Of a stretch of DNA of 33,424 nucleotides, positions 31,797-33,424 are shown piece by piece; within the stretch, counting starts at the first letter, position 1, and each line of letters begins with the position of its first letter. The stretch comes from Lachnospiraceae bacterium (GTDB taxonomy: Bacteria; Bacillota; Clostridia; Lachnospirales; Lachnospiraceae). A program made the position numbers and the translations under genes. The stretch covers positions 1-33,424 of the forward strand of contig JAAVZR010000006.1 in NCBI GenBank assembly GCA_022791755.1, given 5' to 3'. Under the pieces are notes generated by a model. The model worked only from the letters and a program-made list of their open reading frames with translations. It ran no database searches and was not told where the DNA came from.

Positions 31797-33155
31797 TCAA
31801 TCGGCTGAATCTGCCGGTTTTCTGAATTTGTTTGATACGTCTATATCAGATTTCGGGTTTTCCTGCCCTCGCTTTTTTGCATTTCTGGCGGCATTGGTCT
31901 TTTCTTGTGCCTTATATCCGCACTGCGGGCAGACAAAGCAGCCATTTTCACTGTGACCGGCCGCGCTACAATTACTGCACTCTCTGCTGATATCTTTTCC
32001 CATGACTTCTACGATTCGGACGGCGTTTTCCCGGCATTTCTGCGCCAGACGCCGGCGGATATACCCTCTCTGCCACATTGCCGCAAAGTTCCGGCTTCTT
32101 CTGCTGTTTCCGCTGGCTTTTGGTCCCGGAAGCCTGGGGATATAGATGGTTTCTGGTTTTTCTGTCTCCAGAAAGCGGTTCAGTTCGTGGTTAATATAGC
32201 TGTGGAGCTGCTCTTCATAGCGGTTTTTCTGAGCCGAATATTTTTTGCGTCCCGGATTTGCCGTCCGGTTCTGCCGGTAGATTCCTGTCTGTCTCCGCAT
32301 CCAGTCGCTGTACTCCATCTGGTATTTGCCCAGCATGTCTCCGTATTTATGGCCCTGGTCCGTGGTCAGCATCGTCATCATCCCGCAGGAGAGTCCCACC
32401 TGACGGCAGAAATCGCGGCGACTGCGGACTTTTACTTCCACCGGCGCCTGGATGACGATCCCGGCCTGTTCCGGGCGCAGTTTTATGTAGAGCTGCGACG
32501 TGTAACGGTTGTTATCGGTCAGTTCTACGTAGATGCGTTTTCTCCGCTCTTTTACGGAAAGGAAAATCCCGTGGTTGTCATAGCGGCAGGCTGCTGCGGA
32601 TACGCAGAAACCGTCGGCTTTGCCGGTGTGCAGCTTTACGTGATATTTTCTGACCTGGCGGCACAGGTAGCGATGGAGTTTTTCGGTATCGATCTCCTTT
32701 GCCAGCTTTTCGTACTGGCCATGCAGCGCTTCGGTCAGCAATACGGGCTTTTGATTCAGGACCGCGTCAAAGGCGTTGGGGACTTTCAGAAGGAAGCGAA
32801 GGTAATGCTTCTCTTCTGCCGTCAGGTTTTCGTTTTGCCCCAGTAGCTTCAGGATTTTGGTTTTTGTCCTTGTCCACTGGCATTTGATGTCTCCCAGCGC
32901 ATCAAAAACGGCCAGATAAAAGTATGCGGACGGCAGTCCCAGCTCCCCCCTGAGCCCGCTCTGCGTCATTTCATTCTGAATCGTATAGCCGGGGTACAGT
33001 TTCGATAGTCCACCGGTTCCGCCAAAACGGCCGTAGACGTAGTTTTTTACTTTACAATAGTCCCGGGCGATCTCCTGGAGCTTTCTCATGTCCTCCGCAG
33101 AGAGCGGGTTTTTGTTGTATTGGCGGACGGTTTTGCGTATTTTATCAAGGGACAT
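31797..33155 (-). CDS. TnpB-family protein with apparently inactivated RuvC site
   Basis: A 452-residue protein with the overall plan of IS200/IS605 TnpB: a helical N-terminal half, a split RuvC-like domain and a zinc ribbon (C393, C396, C409, C412 in CSNC...CPQC). Matching it to active TnpB, the RuvC-I motif GxDxG reads VGLSCG (S256 for Asp), the RuvC-II IxxEDL reads IYIPRL (P340 for Glu, R341 for Asp), and the RuvC-III RDxNAA reads EKTNAA (K419 for Asp). All three catalytic acids are therefore missing while the fold and zinc ribbon remain, as in TldR-type exapted TnpB proteins. No TnpA is nearby and no transposon ends are obvious. It is followed by an omega-RNA-like region. The ATG at 33155 has AAGGAAG seven bases upstream. 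Confidence 0.85.
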   Translation of the reverse strand: MSLDKIRKTVRQYNKNPLSAEDMRKLQEIARDYCKVKNYVYGRFGGTGGLSKLYPGYTIQNEMTQSGLRGELGLPSAYFYLAVFDALGDIKCQWTRTKTKILKLLGQNENLTAEEKHYLRFLLKVPNAFDAVLNQKPVLLTEALHGQYEKLAKEIDTEKLHRYLCRQVRKYHVKLHTGKADGFCVSAAACRYDNHGIFLSVKERRKRIYVELTDNNRYTSQLYIKLRPEQAGIVIQAPVEVKVRSRRDFCRQVGLSCGMMTMLTTDQGHKYGDMLGKYQMEYSDWMRRQTGIYRQNRTANPGRKKYSAQKNRYEEQLHSYINHELNRFLETEKPETIYIPRLPGPKASGNSRRSRNFAAMWQRGYIRRRLAQKCRENAVRIVEVMGKDISRECSNCSAAGHSENGCFVCPQCGYKAQEKTNAARNAKKRGQENPKSDIDVSNKFRKPADSAD

Positions 33156-33192
33156 TGAGCGGCTTCCTTATGAAGGTTTTACGGATTACAAA

Positions 33193-33330
33193 AAGGTGTA
33201 GGTTTTTGGAACATACATCCTAAAGACAAATTGAACGAGGGAAACATTAACTTCCTCGTTTTTTTGACGATAATATAAAAAAGTAAGCCTGTTTTCTGCT
33301 TATTTCATTTTTTCCAAAAACCTACACCTT
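33193..33330. repeat. Perfect 19-bp inverted repeats bounding a 138-bp segment (possible inverton)
   Basis: AAGGTGTAGGTTTTTGGAA at 33193-33211 is repeated exactly, inverted, at 33312-33330. The 100 bases between hold an AT-rich stretch and a plus-direction terminator. The arrangement (perfect repeats of this length about 100 bp apart, in front of a surface-glycan operon) is the typical form of an invertible DNA switch. The right copy begins inside the last codons of the partial upstream gene. Confidence 0.7.
33234..33265 (+). terminator. Intrinsic terminator inside the inverted-repeat segment
   Basis: AACGAGG (33234-33240) pairs with CCTCGTT (33254-33260) around a 13-base loop, and the stem leads into seven T. 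It works only in the plus direction; on the minus strand the hairpin is followed by CAATTTG. No plus-strand gene ends here, so in its present orientation it has no evident transcript to stop. Confidence 0.7.
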
Positions 33331-33424
33331 CCCGGAATACTTTTCTTCACACCAATCTGTACCTACCCCTTCTTCTGCTGCCTCCTTCGCCCTTTTTGCC
33401 CGATTATAAAACGTCGACTTCGAC
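33322..33424 (-). CDS. C-terminal end of an unidentified protein, cut by window edge
   Basis: An open frame enters from the right edge and ends with TAG at 33322-33324. Its 33 visible residues include KSTFYNRAKRAKEAAEEG and end WCEEKYSGKV. The segment KSTFYNRAKRA could be the recognition helix of a helix-turn-helix, but this is too short to identify. The stop codon lies within the right 19-bp inverted repeat. Whether it is a recombinase, a regulator or something else cannot be decided from this window. Confidence 0.45.
   Translation of the reverse strand, partial: SKSTFYNRAKRAKEAAEEGVGTDWCEEKYSGKV

Noticed and set aside
32866..32881. CCTTGTCCACTGG, resembling the end of the TA-flanked element
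   Set aside because: Only about 13 bases match and it lies in coding sequence of the TnpB-like gene (the QWTRTK segment). Chance similarity.
33212..33311. A promoter inside the inverted-repeat segment (TATATT/TATTAT on the minus strand, TTGACG on the plus strand)
   Set aside because: Neither has a partner hexamer at a valid distance; TTGACG overlaps the end of the terminator's T-run. Only the terminator is supportable.
1..33424. CRISPR arrays, rRNA or tRNA genes
   Set aside because: I saw no regularly spaced direct repeats of CRISPR type and no tRNA or rRNA signature in either strand; rnpB is the only structural RNA I can identify with certainty.

Overview
The window looks like the chromosome of an anaerobic Firmicute of the class Clostridia, most likely a Lachnospiraceae-type gut bacterium. 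The evidence is the gene order dgt-dnaG-rpoD-trmK-nif3, the TGS-domain nucleoside kinase beside rnpB, strong AGGAGG-type ribosome sites, and the styles of the protein families. I cannot name the species.

Left part (1-7.5 kb, minus strand): a housekeeping operon reading dgt, dnaG, rpoD, trmK, a Nif3-like gene and a uridine-kinase-like gene, followed by rnpB (RNase P RNA, cut by the left edge) with its own promoter. Next (7.5-10.1 kb) comes the only plus-strand gene, a DUF5696/glycosidase-like protein, then a terminator and a 271-bp non-coding palindromic element flanked by TA dinucleotides. One end of the same element also lies in the dgt leader.

Middle and right part (10.2-31.4 kb): about 18 minus-strand genes, mostly packed with short gaps or overlaps, that look like one glycan-assembly operon. 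Reading in the direction of transcription they are a TarI/IspD-like cytidylyltransferase, a TagB-like polyol-phosphate transferase, a GT32-like transferase, five GT2 transferases with a UDP-galactopyranose-mutase-like flavoprotein among them, HddA, an SDR epimerase, GmhA, a beta-propeller-like unknown, a GT8 transferase, two methyltransferases, an HddC-GmhB fusion and a second SDR enzyme. Together GmhA, HddA and the HddC-GmhB fusion cover every step from sedoheptulose 7-phosphate to GDP-D-glycero-alpha-D-manno-heptose. Eight of the enzymes carry the same kind of small Rossmann-like GxGxxG domain at one end. Genes from about 12.6 to 17.4 kb are clearly more AT-rich than their surroundings. No flippase, polymerase, ABC exporter or priming transferase is in the window.

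Right end (31.4-33.4 kb), at the head of that operon: a stand-alone TnpB-family protein in which all three RuvC catalytic acids appear to be replaced (S256, P340, K419), followed by about 300 bp of hairpin-rich non-coding DNA in the position of an omega RNA. Upstream of it is a 138-bp segment bounded by perfect 19-bp inverted repeats. That segment carries an intrinsic terminator pointing away from the operon. I propose, as inference, that this is a regulatory island: a nuclease-dead RNA-guided TnpB (TldR-like) plus a possible invertible terminator switch controlling a variable surface glycan. This is the most interesting part of the window.
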